A DNA stretch of 64,000 bases, from positions 147,239,429 to 147,303,428 of the forward strand of contig CM066314.1 in NCBI GenBank assembly GCA_033807775.1, in the 5' to 3' direction. The notes below the pieces were generated by a model that saw only the letters and a program-made list of their open reading frames with translations, was not told where the DNA came from and searched no databases. This document shows positions 35,195-46,153 of this stretch, piece after piece; within the stretch, counting starts at the first letter, position 1; every line of letters starts with the position of its first letter. The position numbers and the translations under genes are program-made. Source of the stretch: Saussurea involucrata. Taxonomy: Eukaryota; Streptophyta; Magnoliopsida; Asterales; Asteraceae.

Positions 35195-35510
35195 TACCGG
35201 GTACTCAAAAGTGACCGGACAACAAGAGTTTCCGGACACCACTAACTATCCGGATAACATAGCTCTTCGGATACACAAGCTTACCGGATACAATACTTAC
35301 CGGACATATACATTCAATCCGGATGACATTCGGAAACTAAATAATCCGGATACCGTCCGGTAACCATAAAAATGAACAACGTACCAGATAACCTTGGTTT
35401 GTCCGGAAACCTTTATACCGTGGTTTCCGGATACTTCATCTTCCGGACACCAACAAAGAGGAATTATCGGACACTAACAAGTTGTCCGGTAACTTCGATC
35501 TGTGTACCAA
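35195..35510. repeat. CCGGA-word cluster in the solo LTR
   Basis: About 18 words of the ACCGGA, TCCGGATA or TTCCGGA type occur in 315 bp, the same style as in the leader of copia A (885-1335). Both clusters end near an ATGTCGATTG stretch (about 35524 and 1340). Confidence 0.85.
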
Positions 35511-36515
35511 AATTTCTACCCAGATGTCGATTGAAACCCATTTCTTCTAAACCAAACATACCAGTACTTTGTAAATGAGTTTTCTAACATATTCCAAACA
35601 TTAATTTTATGCTTAAAACAGTTTACATAAGAAGGAGTGGAATGAACTCACCTCATGGAGATAAACCCACTTCTTTGCACGATCAAACTCTAAACTGCTG
35701 TGATGATTTTAAACACCAAAGATTCAGAACTGAAAATCAATAAGCATGATTCCTCCTTCTCTTCTTTCTCTTTATTCTTTCCATTTTTCTCTCTTCTTTC
35801 TCTCTGCCTAACGAAAACACACACACACACACACTTACAAGATATTTTCTAAATATCTCCTTTTCTCTCTTTTAACCATAATGAGGCGGTGGTGGTAAAT
35901 TTAGTTTCATCACCTACCCAATTTAACCCCTATTCTTCCATCCAATGGCAAAACATACCCTCAACTTATAAATTAAAATTAAAGTTTACCCCTTAACTTA
36001 TAACTTCGTAAAACACATAACGAAACTTAATCGGGGATAAACTCTAAAATTAATCTATCACATAATTATACTCAAAATAAATTAATCGTAACACTTTACA
36101 AAAATAGGGGTGTTACACCTTTATAGAAGCATGGTACTCTAACAGCAACAAGACCAAATTTGGCTTTTACTTTTAGCATGATAAGTAGATTTATGGAAAA
36201 TCCCAAAGAAATCCATTGGGAGGCAGGAAAAAGGATACTAAAGTATGTAAGGGGGACTCTTGATCATGGGATTGTCTACTCAAAAACAAAGAACTTCACT
36301 CTTATTGGATATAGTGACAGCGACTTTTGAGGAAACTTAGATGATGGAAGAAGCACAACAAGGTATGTTTTTAATATGGGATTAGGAGCTATCTCATGGC
36401 AATGTAAGAAACAAAGTGTGGTAGCATTATCTTCTGCAGAAGCAGAATACATGTCACTGTCAATTGCTAGATGTCAGGCTTTGTGGCTAAGGGCAATTCT
36501 CGGTGAACTTGATCA

Positions 36516-36718
36516 TCTATAGGGCTGTTGGTAATCTGTCGGTAAACTTGGTCGTTGTAATTCGTCGGTAAACTGGGCCGTCGCTAATCCGTCGCTAAAA
36601 TCCATCGGTAAACCAAATACCTACCAAGTAATTTCCGACCCCGAATACCGACGAATTTTAGCCATTACCGACGGATTATCGACGGAACGGGCCGTCGGAA
36701 ATAATGTTTTTTATAGTG
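36516..36718. mobile_element. mini-CACTA (non-autonomous En/Spm-like), 203 bp
   Basis: The right end TTTTTTATAGTG is the reverse complement of a CACTA terminus; the left end is decayed to TCTATAGGG. The subterminal part holds repeated GTCGGTAAA / CCGACGGA units typical of CACTA elements. A 3-bp target duplication TCA (36513-36515 and 36719-36721) is present, and removing the element rejoins the RNase H frame of E. Confidence 0.75.
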
Positions 36719-36974
36719 TCAACAACCATTCTATGTGATACAAGTCAGCTATTGCATTATCCAAAAACCCAGTATTTCATGGAAAAAGTAAGCACATTAG
36801 GATCAAGTTTCATTTCATACGTGAGCTTGTGGCAAATAATGAAGTGAGGATTGACTTTTGTGGAACAAAGGAACAAGTTGCAGATGGCTTCACAAAAGCT
36901 TTGCAAACTGGAAGCTTTATGTCTTTTAAAGAAGGTCGATCTTGGGGTATCATCATTACTAGCTTAACGAGGAG

Positions 36975-37215
36975 TGTTGAAATAATCTAGTACATCAAGT
37001 CAAAGAAGTGTTGCGTGTGGCAATTATGTAACTGTTGCATAAAGGACAGTTACATCCTTTGGTTAAAGGGTTGTGTCCTTTCAAAGTATTGTGTCTGTTG
37101 TTCAAAGAGGCATACCCCTTCGTGTTTGTATTTATGTATGGCTTTGTACCTTTTTCAATTAACTGATCATCAATTAATAAAGGGATTATATTCTGGTTAT
37201 ATGATTGTACCAATA
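36975..37215 (+). repeat. 3' LTR of element E
   Basis: It starts TGTTGAAATAATC after a weak GAGGAG polypurine tract and ends GTACCAATA, matching the 5' remnant that ends GTACCCAACA. Length is about 241 bp. Confidence 0.75.
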
Positions 37216-37586
37216 ATAATCTGGTTAAGTTTATCAAATGGCATGTAATTTGCCATGTGAATGTTCTTTCTTCAATTGCACTTGGTCTTGCATTAGCCAA
37301 CCATATGTGTTGTGTACTCATCAAGTTATATATTTACCTTCTTCTCTATGATTTTTACTAAAGAGTTAAAGGAATTAGGATTCCCAAATATTAATTATGG
37401 ACCACCAACTAAGAGATAAATGACTCTACAACAACAAAAAAACAGTTGAAATTTTGTTTTATGGTGGAGAAATATACCAAGCGGGACCACATTCAATTCT
37501 GAGCAATTATCAACGTATTTACTTTACAGAATCTTAATTGTTAGATCTAGCTACTTTACTTGATGCTACGATTATGTAATTGATCA
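37216..37586. other. intergenic stretch 3' of small ORF copy 1
   Basis: AT-rich, non-coding. It would hold the 3' untranslated region of the minus-strand small ORF; nothing else is recognisable. Confidence 0.4.
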
Positions 37587-37802
37587 TCATGCAGCTGGAG
37601 CATAGTCATAATCTCCATCATCATCGTCACCATCTCCCTCTGATGCCGCCGGAGCATAGTCATAATCTGCGTCATCATCATCATCACCATCTCCTTGTAA
37701 CTTAGCTGATGGCGGACAATAGTAGCCATCATTTCCATTTCTGTCTCCATATGCATGGTTTCTAAACGACCACCCTCTGACTGTCTTTGCAACATATGAC
37801 AT
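37587..37802 (-). CDS. small acidic protein with GDYDYAPAA tail, copy 1 (71 aa)
   Basis: Intact ORF: ATG at 37802, stop TGA at 37587-37589. The protein starts MSYVAKTVRGWSFRNHAYG (basic, not a clear signal peptide) and ends with two copies of an acidic module, GDGDDDDDADYDYAPAA and GDGDDDDGDYDYAPAA. A related ORF lies at 46154-46357 on the same strand with the same tail and with similar sequence just upstream of its ATG, which argues for a real small host gene family rather than a chance ORF. A TATA-like CCATAAATATGG lies at about 37883-37894. The family is not recognised. DY pairs in an acidic context resemble tyrosine-sulfation sites, but without a secretion signal that role is only a guess. 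Copia F inserted 125 bp upstream of the ATG. Confidence 0.5.
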   Translation of the reverse strand: MSYVAKTVRGWSFRNHAYGDRNGNDGYYCPPSAKLQGDGDDDDDADYDYAPAASEGDGDDDDGDYDYAPAA

Positions 37803-37927
37803 TTTAATTTCTTTGTGAGAGGAGCTGTGAAACTTAGAGCTTTGTTTTTAATTTGAGTATGAAAGAAACTGATGCAATTATCCATATTTATGGGCAAGAG
37901 AAGCAGCCTGGGCTTGTTTTAGCTCAC

Positions 37928-38377
37928 TGTTAAAAATATATGATTAAATTAGTAATCTTGACATTTATTAACTTGAAATGGTTATAGTTCCAGGGTATTA
38001 TGTGTAGTAAATAAATAAAGAAGGATCAAAGTGATAAAGAGCTGAAAGTTGAGGGTTGTAAGGGTCGCGCCTCACATTAGTAAAAAGTTGGAGGGTAGCG
38101 GAGTTCTAATTGACAAATGCAAGGACTGGAAATGTAATTTCGTATGGACTGAAGTGTAACATTGAGATGGAGATATTTAAAGTTCAATCTCTCATTTCAC
38201 ATACACATATTCGAACGATATTTCTCTGATACTCTCTTTTTGCTCTCTTCTCTCTAGTTAGGTTATAGTGTAAGTTTCATGTTATAACTAGAGATTATAT
38301 CTTTCTTGTATTTCTTGTAAAGAGTTTGTAATATTTCTGTTTCTATTCTTAAATAAAACGAGTTTATATTTTGAACA
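37928..38377 (+). repeat. 5' LTR of element F
   Basis: This 450-bp LTR starts TGTTAAAAATATATG and ends TTTTGAACA, directly followed by the primer site. Confidence 0.95.
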
Positions 38378-38391
38378 TGGTATCAGAGCTT
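38378..38391 (+). promoter_or_regulatory. primer binding site of element F (tRNA-iMet)
   Basis: TGGTATCAGAGCTT starts at the first base after the LTR. Confidence 0.95.
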
Positions 38392-38689
38392 AAGATCCAA
38401 GATAGAACCACTGAGTTACATCTATCCCATTGTTTGCCCAGGACAGGGTCAGTGGTAGGTCTAAGGCACGATCCATCTATGAATCCTAGTTTATTTTTTG
38501 TTTCAAGGGCTAGGATCATAGCACAAGACCATACCTTGTAATTATCAGTCCCATTTAGTTTTAGGTTAAGTATGGAAGCCCAGTAGTATCGCTGGGATGT
38601 AAGTATAGGGGATCGCCAAAGTCGAGTTTAGCGATCTGAGATGTCCCAGCGTTACCATTAGGGTTTATTAAAGCTTCTTCTTCGGCAGG

Positions 38690-40905
38690 CATGATGTAAC
38701 AAACACGAATGAATCTGAGGTGACAAAGGCAGGATTCCTAAACACTCAGGGTGATAGGTCAAGCCAAACCTCAAAAACTTTCAAGTTTGATGAGAATCAC
38801 ACTGACAAAGGAGAAACAACGGAAGCAAAAAAAATTAACAAAAGAAAAAAAAACTACGGGAACAATATGTAGTAACACAAACAAACAACAGAAGGTAGGG
38901 CCCGAGGAAGGCCACAGATCTCACCTGAACAGAAGAAACAAAGAGAAATAAGTAAAGCAGATTTATTATTGTAGCTTTGAAGAGAAAAGTAAAGCACCAA
39001 GAAGCCACAGATACCAACCGACTAGGAACACTAGTTAAGAACAACAGATAAGAACAATTCTAAACCTTTAAAAATTAAGAAACAGGATGAAAGATAGGAG
39101 AGCTCACACACTCCATACAGATCTGAGTTCTATATTTGCAACGAAGCTAGTATGCAACGAAGCTAGTACCAGATCTGTATGGGATCTTGAGAAGTAAGAG
39201 ATGACAGATAAGATTTTCTTATAACATGTAAGAGAAAGGATCTCTAAAGCAGAGTACCGTTCCTTGCCAAGTTCACAGAGATGTCTGGTGTGAACAAACC
39301 AAAGTCTCACGATTTTAAAGCAAACTCTGAAGAGATTCAGATCTGACCGAAAAATAACCAATAAGAAGTCAAGTAAACCACGCAGAGAATACTCACAAAA
39401 TACAGATCGAAAAAAAGGAAAAAACAGATCTCATAATATACTCAGGCCATGAGATATGAACAAATCTCAGATCTAAGTGGTGAGGAACGTCAGAGGAGAA
39501 CAGATCAGGAGATATTGTCGATCTCAGATCTGAACAACTCCTGAACCTTAGCAACCGAAAACAAAAAATTAATCAACTAAAGAAAGCGAAATCACACAGA
39601 TCTCAGTGATTGGAGACTTTCACGGTTGTGATTTAAAAACCACACACTCCAGTCAAACCAAGAAATAATCACAATAAAATCGTTTGGTGAAATCGATTTT
39701 ACAGGAAACACAGACTAGGAAACACACATACTTAACTTTCTAAGGTCATCAGCGGATGTGTGCAAGACGACTCAATAACGAGACAGAGTCAATTGTCTAA
39801 GACGTCAAGAACACGGATCTGTGAAAGAAAAGAAGAGAAACACGAACAAATACCAGATCTGAAAAAGGATCAATCGGCGCCGATTTTGACTACTGAGTCA
39901 TCATAGACTACCAGATCTGCATATAAACCACGAAGAACGATATCGACTACCAGATCTGCATATAAACCACAAAAAACAATCGATCTAACGATCTGAGTGA
40001 TTAGGTTATCGACATTCACCGCTGAGGTTTACACCAACAGCTCCTGTAGATACAAGCTACCTAATTAACCACACCAGATTGATAATCGTGAAGAACTAGA
40101 ATCACAGGGATCGAGCCATTATAGCTCTGATACAAGCTCTGTCACTGAAGAACTGTTTCTTGGACAAGTCTTTTCTAAAATTGCATCCCAAGTCTGGCTT
40201 GAACTTAAGAAAACCTATGATAAGGTGGATGGCTCCGTTACTTTTAATCTACATAAGAAAATTAACTCTTTAACACAAAACGGGTCATCCGTCTCCGCTT
40301 ACTATCATAGGTTAAATTCCTTATGGAGACAGTTTGACGCTCTAGTCAAACTTCCAGCCTGCACCTGTAATGCTTCCCACGACTTTTCTGAACATAACCA
40401 ACTGTTAAAACTTATGCAATTTCTAATGGGTCTAGATGACGTTTACCAACCTGTAAGGAGTACTATTCTCACCTCTGACCCTCTTCCCTCTGTTAGAACC
40501 GTTTTTTCAATTATTTCAAGGGAAGAATCCCACAGAGGAACATCTAGCTCCTTTTCTAGCAAACCACAGTCTTTTGCCTGCTTTGGTAAGGCTTCAGAAA
40601 ACAAGCGTAAGCCTATAAGACCACCAAATCCAAATCTCTTATGTAAACATTGTGGCATGATTGGCCACACCATAGAAAGGTGTTACAAACTCATTGGATT
40701 TCCACCTAAGAATTTTCAAAGAAAACCAAATGTAAATGGCAATTTCAGACCCTCTTCTAACAATATAGAGACATCTAGAACTCCCAATACTAGTCATCCT
40801 TCTTCTGGACTCCAAGGATCCTCTCCCTCTCAACATTTGACTCAAGAGCAAGTTTCTAAACTTCTGACTCTTCTTGATTCCAACTCCTCTAGTGTGGCTT
40901 CCGCC
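38690..40905 (+). pseudogene. gag: gag of element F, N-terminal part replaced by foreign DNA
   Basis: A short N-terminal piece (about 38705-38805: TNTNESEVTKAGFLNTQG, then KFDENH) is followed by unrelated DNA. Gag resumes near 40139 with TEELFLGQVFSKIASQVW, SAYYHRLNSLWRQFDAL and the zinc knuckle CKHCGMIGHTIERC (about 40648). By comparison with the family's usual layout, some 70-80 capsid residues between the two pieces are missing. An element with this gag could not make normal particles by itself. Confidence 0.8.
38805..40137 (-). other. foreign leader-like block in F with CAGATCTG words
   Basis: About 1.33 kb without coding potential, containing a dozen CAGATCT(G) words and a direct repeat of about 39 bp (39907 and 39946). 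At its right edge the minus strand reads TTGTATCAGAGCT (40135-40123), close to a tRNA-Met primer site. Read on the minus strand it therefore resembles primer site plus leader of another copia family, comparable in size and style to the leader of A. Confidence 0.55.
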
Positions 40906-43900
40906 AATATGGCAGGTATGTCACTCTCATCTATACCTAGTTGGATTATATATTCTGGGGCTACTCAACATATAACCTCATCTCTTAGTAGCCTTAGTAA
41001 TATTGTAGATGTGTCAGATTTGAATCTTATTGTTAATCACCCTAATGGATCCAAAGCAAAAATAAATAAAATTGGGAATATGAAACTTACTGATGAATTG
41101 GTTCTGTTTGATGTCTTTGTTGTTCCTGATTTTAATGTGGATCTGTTGTCTGTTCACAAGTTAGCTAGAGACAATAAAGTGTTTATTGGCTTTGATGAGC
41201 ATAAATGTTACATCCAGGACTGTCAACGAACGAGGTTGATGGGGATTGGTAATGAGGCTGGAGGCCTATATCTCTTTAACTTGCATAATAATGGTAAGTC
41301 TACTTGTTCTAACTCTACCATTAGCTGTTACATATCATATCAGCTATGGCATAGTAGGTTAGGACATCCAGCTGATCCAGTATTAAATGTTTTAAAAGAA
41401 AGGTTAAACATAAAATTAGGCTCTTCTTCTCCTTGTGAAATTTGTCACAAGGCAAAACAGTATCGTACAAAGTTTGATCTTAGTGATCATAAGTCAACAG
41501 AAATAGGAGAACTAATTCACCTAGATGTTTGGGGTCCTTATAAAGTATCTAGCAAGGATGGTTTTAAATACTTTTTAACTGTTGTGGATGATTTCTCCAG
41601 ATCAGTTTGGGTTTATCTCTTAAAAGGGAAGGATGAAGTTTATGACAATATTGTCTCTCTTTTCAAACTCATTCAAACTCAGTTTAACAAAACCATTAAA
41701 ACTGTTAGGAGCGACAATGGAACTGAGTTTTTAAATCACAACGTTTCAAATTTCTTTAATTCTCATGGCATTGTTCATCAAACATCCTGTGTCTACACAC
41801 CACAACAGAATGGGTAGTGGAGCGTAAACACAGGCATTTACTAAACATGGCTAGGGCTTTATTGTTTCAGGCTGGAGTTCCATTGTACATGTGGTCTGAG
41901 TGTATTCTCACAGCCACCTATCTGATAAATAGAACTCCATCCTCTATTCTGAATGGTAAAATTCCTTATGAGATTGTCTATGGTTTTCCTCCAGTTCTCA
42001 CTCATTTAAGGAATTTCGGGTGTTTATGCTTTGCAGTTAAACAAAATAATTTTGATAAGTTTAGCTCTAGGGCTGAAAAATGTGTTTTGCTTGGATATTC
42101 AAATTCCAAGAAAGGCTATAGACTTTACAGTCTAGATACTAAACAGTATTTAGTCTCTAGAGGTGTAACTTTTTACGAAAACGTTTTTCCATTCAAAATG
42201 AGTGAAAATTTGGAATCCTACTCTGAAAATTTGAATACTTTGAATTTTTTTGATAATGTTACTAGTTCTACTGATGATCTTTCTGAAAAACTGCCCAATG
42301 AGGAATTTAGGGCTCGGTTTACAACTCAAGTTAATCACCCTGATTCCTCTGGTAGTATAGGTAATGTTGACAACCAATCAACTGGTGTTGACACTACCTT
42401 GTCTGCTAGGAATCAAGGAAATCTAGAAACTGATATTGAGCATGATACTCATGTTGTTGTAGACTACCCTCCTGAGGGTCAAAATCTACCAAATTCGTCC
42501 ATTGATTCTTCTTCTCCTCAATCTATAAGACAGTCTAGTAGAATTCCTCAGTTTCCTCGGAAATTTGATGACTTTGTAGTAGAGGGCAAAGTAAAATATG
42601 GTATTGAAAGGGTAGTTAATTACTCTCATCTCACAAAAGAAAATTTTTGTTTTGTGTCAAATCTAAATAAGTCTATTGAACCAAGTAGTTTTTCTGAAGC
42701 TTGCAAAGATCCTAATTGGGTAATTGCAATGAATAATGAAATGGAGGCTCTTAATAGGAATGGTACATGGGTTATAACGGACCTTCCACCAGGAAGAAAA
42801 CCTATTGGTTGTAAATGGATCTTTAAGATTAAATATAAGTCCACTAGCGAAATAGAACGATATAAGGCTAGGTTAGTAGCCAAAGGCTATAGTCAGAGAG
42901 AAGGTCTTGATTATGAAGAAACCTTCTCTCCTGTTGTTAAAATGGTAACAGTTAGGTGTGTTATAGCTTTGTCTGTTCAGTTTAATTGGTCTTTGCATCA
43001 ACTTGACGTAAATAATGCTTTTTTGTACGGTGACTTGACTGAAGAAGTTTACATGACTCTTCCCGAAGGATATTTTTCTAATGATGATAATCATGTTTGC
43101 AAACTTGTGAAATCTCTGTATGGACTAAAACAGGCTCCTCGTCAGTGGTACGAGAAGCTTTCTAACTGCTTACTTGATTTTGGTTTTAATCAAAACAGTA
43201 GTGATTATTCTTTGTTCACTCTTAAATCTGGAAATACATTTATTATTCTGCTTGTATATGTAGATGATATTGTTATAACTGGAAATAATAATAGTGAGAT
43301 TCACAGAGTGAAAAAACACTTGCAAACGAATTTTATGATTAAAGATCTTGGAAATTTACAATTCTTTTTAGGAATTGAAATTTTAAAATCTAAAGATGGC
43401 TTATGTATGAGCCAAAGAAAATATTGTTTGGAACTATTGAATGATTTTGGGTATTTAGGCTGTAAGCCTATCAGTACTCCAATGGATATGAATTTAATAA
43501 TATCCGAGTCATCAAATTCCACTTCTGATCCTGTATTAGTAGATATATCTGGTTTTCAACGGTTAATTGGGCGACTTATTTACCTGTTGGCCACTAGACC
43601 GGACATTGCTTTTGCAGTGCATTGTCTTAGTCAATTCATGCATTCGCCTCGGCGTTCTCATCTGAATTTGGCTCTTAGAGTTCTGCGATATCTGAAAAAT
43701 CACCAGGAAAAGGTATTTTATTCTCCGTTTCAGATTGTTTTAAATTGTCAGCATACGTGGATGCAGATTGGGGTAAATGTTTATCTACACGTAGATCGGT
43801 AACTGGGTATTGTTTGTTTCTAGGAAATTGTCTTATTTCTTGGAAAAGTAAAAAGCAAACTGATGTGTCTCGATCTTCAGCTGAGTCTGAATATCGAGCA

Positions 43901-44227
43901 ATGACATCTGCCACTTGTAAAATACTTTGGGTTTTAGAAATTCTGTCTAGTCTTAATATCACAGATTTACTTCCTGTAAATATTTTGTATGACAATAAGT
44001 CTGCAATTCAGATTGCTAACAATCCAGTTTTTCATGAGAAAACAAAACATATAGAAATTGATGTTCACCAAGTAAGAAATAAAGTGACTAGTGGTGTTAT
44101 GAAAACTGTTAAAGTTGAATCTTTGGAAAATGCAGCTGATATATTTACAAAGTCTCTTTCTCTACATCAGCATGATTATTTGTGCAAAATGTTGAAAATG
44201 GTAGACTTGTTCAAATGTCAAGATTAA
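40906..44227 (+). pseudogene. pol: pol of element F, two frameshifts
   Basis: The protease region reads IIYSGATQHIT, with Tyr where the catalytic Asp is expected. Integrase zinc residues (LWHSRLGHP, CEICHKAKQ) and core (LIHLDVWGP, RSDNGTEF) follow, then a 1-base deletion at about 41814 in the QQNGVVE motif. RT is long and open (YKARLVAKGYSQREG; YVDDIVITG near 43258). A second shift near 43735 separates the RNase H part (AYVDADWGKC, AESEYRAM, ADIFTKSL), which ends at TAA 44225. Apart from these lesions it is well conserved. Confidence 0.92.
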
Positions 44228-44234
44228 GGGACGA

Positions 44235-44679
44235 TGTTAAAAAGATATGATTAAATTAGTAGTCTTGACATTTATTAACTTGAAATGTTTATAGTTTCAG
44301 GGTATTATGTGTAGTAAATAAATAAAGAAGGATCAAAGTGATAAAGAGCTGAAAGTTGAGGGCTGTAAGGGTCGCGCCTCACATTAGTAAGAAGCTGGAG
44401 GGTAGCGGAGTTCTAATTGACAAATGCAAGGACTGGAAATGTAATTTCGTATGGACTGAAGTGTAACATTGAGATGGAGATATTTAAAGTTCAATCTCTC
44501 ATTTCACATACACATATTCATATTTCTCTGATACTCTCTCTTTGCTCTCTTCTCTCTAGTTAGGTTATAGTGTAAGTTTCATGTTATAACTAGAGATTAT
44601 ATCTTTCTTGTATTTCTTGTAAAGAGTTTGTAATATTTCTGTTTCTATTCTTAAATAAAACGAGTTTATATTTTGAATA
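44235..44679 (+). repeat. 3' LTR of element F
   Basis: 445 bp, starts TGTTAAAAAGATATG, ends TTTTGAATA (5' copy GAACA). CTCAC follows. Confidence 0.95.
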
Positions 44680-44684
44680 CTCAC

Positions 44685-45203
44685 GCTGCGCACAAGTGTA
44701 AGTGTGGAGTTGCGATTAAAGGTTGTGTCCTAAGTATATAGTAGCATCCATGCATGTGCCAAAAGATTCAGGAGACATATATATATATATATGTCATGTA
44801 ATTAGTGCTAATGGTGAAACATCTGCATGTATAGCTATCTGCTGAAATGAAAAGCAGCACAAGAATAAGGGAATTAATGCTGGTGGAGACCATGTTTCAT
44901 ATGTGTTTGATTGTGCTAGATGTAAAGAATTCAAGATCATACAAAAGGTTCCTCAATCAGCCTCATGTGTATAGCTTCCCATAATGGACCAAACCAAATA
45001 AACTGAGTTATATTCCGCTTAAAAATAGGGTCTGGACATTTGTACAACGTCAAAATATTGTATATGTGTTCCGGTGCTATAGTATTATATATCTTTGATT
45101 CTCAGTTTTCTGTCAGAGGTAAAGTAATAGCCTACTTGAACATAAATATAGTTCTTATGCCATCTTAATCGGTTGTCTCTATATGGTTGCCTTTTACCAT
45201 TCC

Positions 45204-45246
<43 letters not shown>

Positions 45247-46153
45247 AGGAAAAAGTTGATCTATCATGGTCTTTTAATTTTTTACAATGTTGTAGCTTAT
45301 ATATATATACCTAGATGTTGTAGCTTATCATGGCCTCAGGTGACATTAAAATTCTTCTTTTAGACCTTGCATATATAAGACTGCAACTTATAGATATTTC
45401 TTTGATCTTGTTCAGGATGAGTAATCTTTAGGCAGAATTTTCACTTAATTGCCTCTAACCTGGGTTACATTTCTAATTAATGTATATATGATCATTACAA
45501 AGTGCAATTAATATTGCATAAGATCAAATATGATGAACTTGATTAGAAATCCCAAGCTCCATTATATATGTCACAAGTTAATTATATATATACATGTGTG
45601 TGAGTTTTTAGTTTATCGATTACACTACTCTGGAAAGGCTTACAAACGGAGATTTCCATCGGATATCCGTTTTTAAAGTCAAAGCCGTTGGTTGTGTTAA
45701 CAACTGGTCAACGTGAAAATCAACTTGTCAAAATCCCTCATAGATCAAATGATAATATACTGCACCACTCCAGCATATTAGAGTTTACAGTTTAATGTTT
45801 TACATCCCTTCATCAAGACCCATGACACCAAGGAGACATACAAAACAAGCAGGTCTCACATGATTTCTGTTTCATCTTCATCTAGTTTAATTTATATGAT
45901 GGAAGATTGGTCATGTAAGACTCTTACAACATGGAATTTCTATACGCATAGTACAATACAACATAATATTAATAGAAATTAGTAGTTGTCATACAAATCC
46001 CCCATTAATTAGCAGCCAGCCTTATTGGAGTCGTGTATACAATTGCTGGTTGCTTCACTTGTATTTCACATAATCATCTATATCTACCTATTGTATATAG
46101 GGGATCTGTATCTAAAACTACGGTTTCTCACTTGATTCGATCAAGAATCTTGA
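44685..46153. other. intergenic, no gene seen
   Basis: AT-rich host DNA with a (TA)n run at about 45207-45243 and short TATATA tracts. No ORF shows recognisable similarity or coding character. Confidence 0.5.
45207..45243. repeat. (TG/TA)n microsatellite
   Basis: TGTGTG followed by about 15 TA units. Confidence 0.9.

Larger units (their letters stand above)
33471..36117. mobile_element. gypsy-type solo LTR, 2.65 kb, inside E
   Basis: It starts TGTAACACCC and ends GGGTGTTACA, a perfect 10-bp inverted pair, and interrupts the pol frame of E. Flanks ACTTT (33466-33470) and CCTTT (36118-36122) match at 4 of 5, a likely mutated target duplication. TGTAACACC-type ends and a 2-3 kb length are known for LTRs of Tekay-type and related Ty3/gypsy elements. 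No primer site or coding domain lies inside, so it is read as a solo LTR; its strand is uncertain. Confidence 0.75.
31061..36968 (+). pseudogene. pol: pol of element E, multiply broken and interrupted
   Basis: Protease (WYVDSGCSNHMTG, about 31065), integrase zinc region (LWHHRFGHANLGYL, CEGCMLGKQ), integrase core (SDGGGEYNS, TPQQNGVAERENRT), RT (KKALYGLKQAPRAWY; FIYVDDLVLT near 33195) and RNase H (SSAEAEYMSL near 36440; SKHIRIKFHFIRE near 36790) are all recognisable. At least eight nonsense codons or shifts are present, for example 31175, 31258, 31642, 32850 and 33239. A solo LTR at 33471 and a mini-CACTA at 36516 split the frame. The probable natural end is TAA at 36966-36968, just before the 3' LTR. 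Confidence 0.88.
30071..37215 (+). mobile_element. degraded copia element E with two nested insertions
   Basis: An LTR remnant (30071-30129), primer binding site, gag, pol and a short 3' LTR lie in order. A gypsy-type solo LTR (33471-36117) splits RT/RNase H and a mini-CACTA (36516-36718) splits RNase H. Many stops and shifts are present. The 5' LTR is truncated next to MITE copy 2, so no target duplication can be read. The lineage differs from the Sireviruses: short LTR, no post-pol ORF. Confidence 0.85.
37928..44679 (+). mobile_element. copia element F, 6.75 kb, TSD CTCAC
   Basis: LTRs of 450 and 445 bp, a primer site, gag-pol in three frames, and a perfect 5-bp target duplication CTCAC (37923-37927 and 44680-44684). 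By hand count the LTRs differ at about 9 of 445 sites plus a 5-bp indel (about 2%), suggesting roughly 0.8 million years at 1.3e-8. Gag carries a foreign block at about 38805-40137. The family resembles the RE1-type (UBN2_3 gag) group. Confidence 0.93.

Noticed and set aside
39104..39361. ORFs in the foreign block of F
   Set aside because: Low information content, no domain, and the block looks like a non-coding leader.
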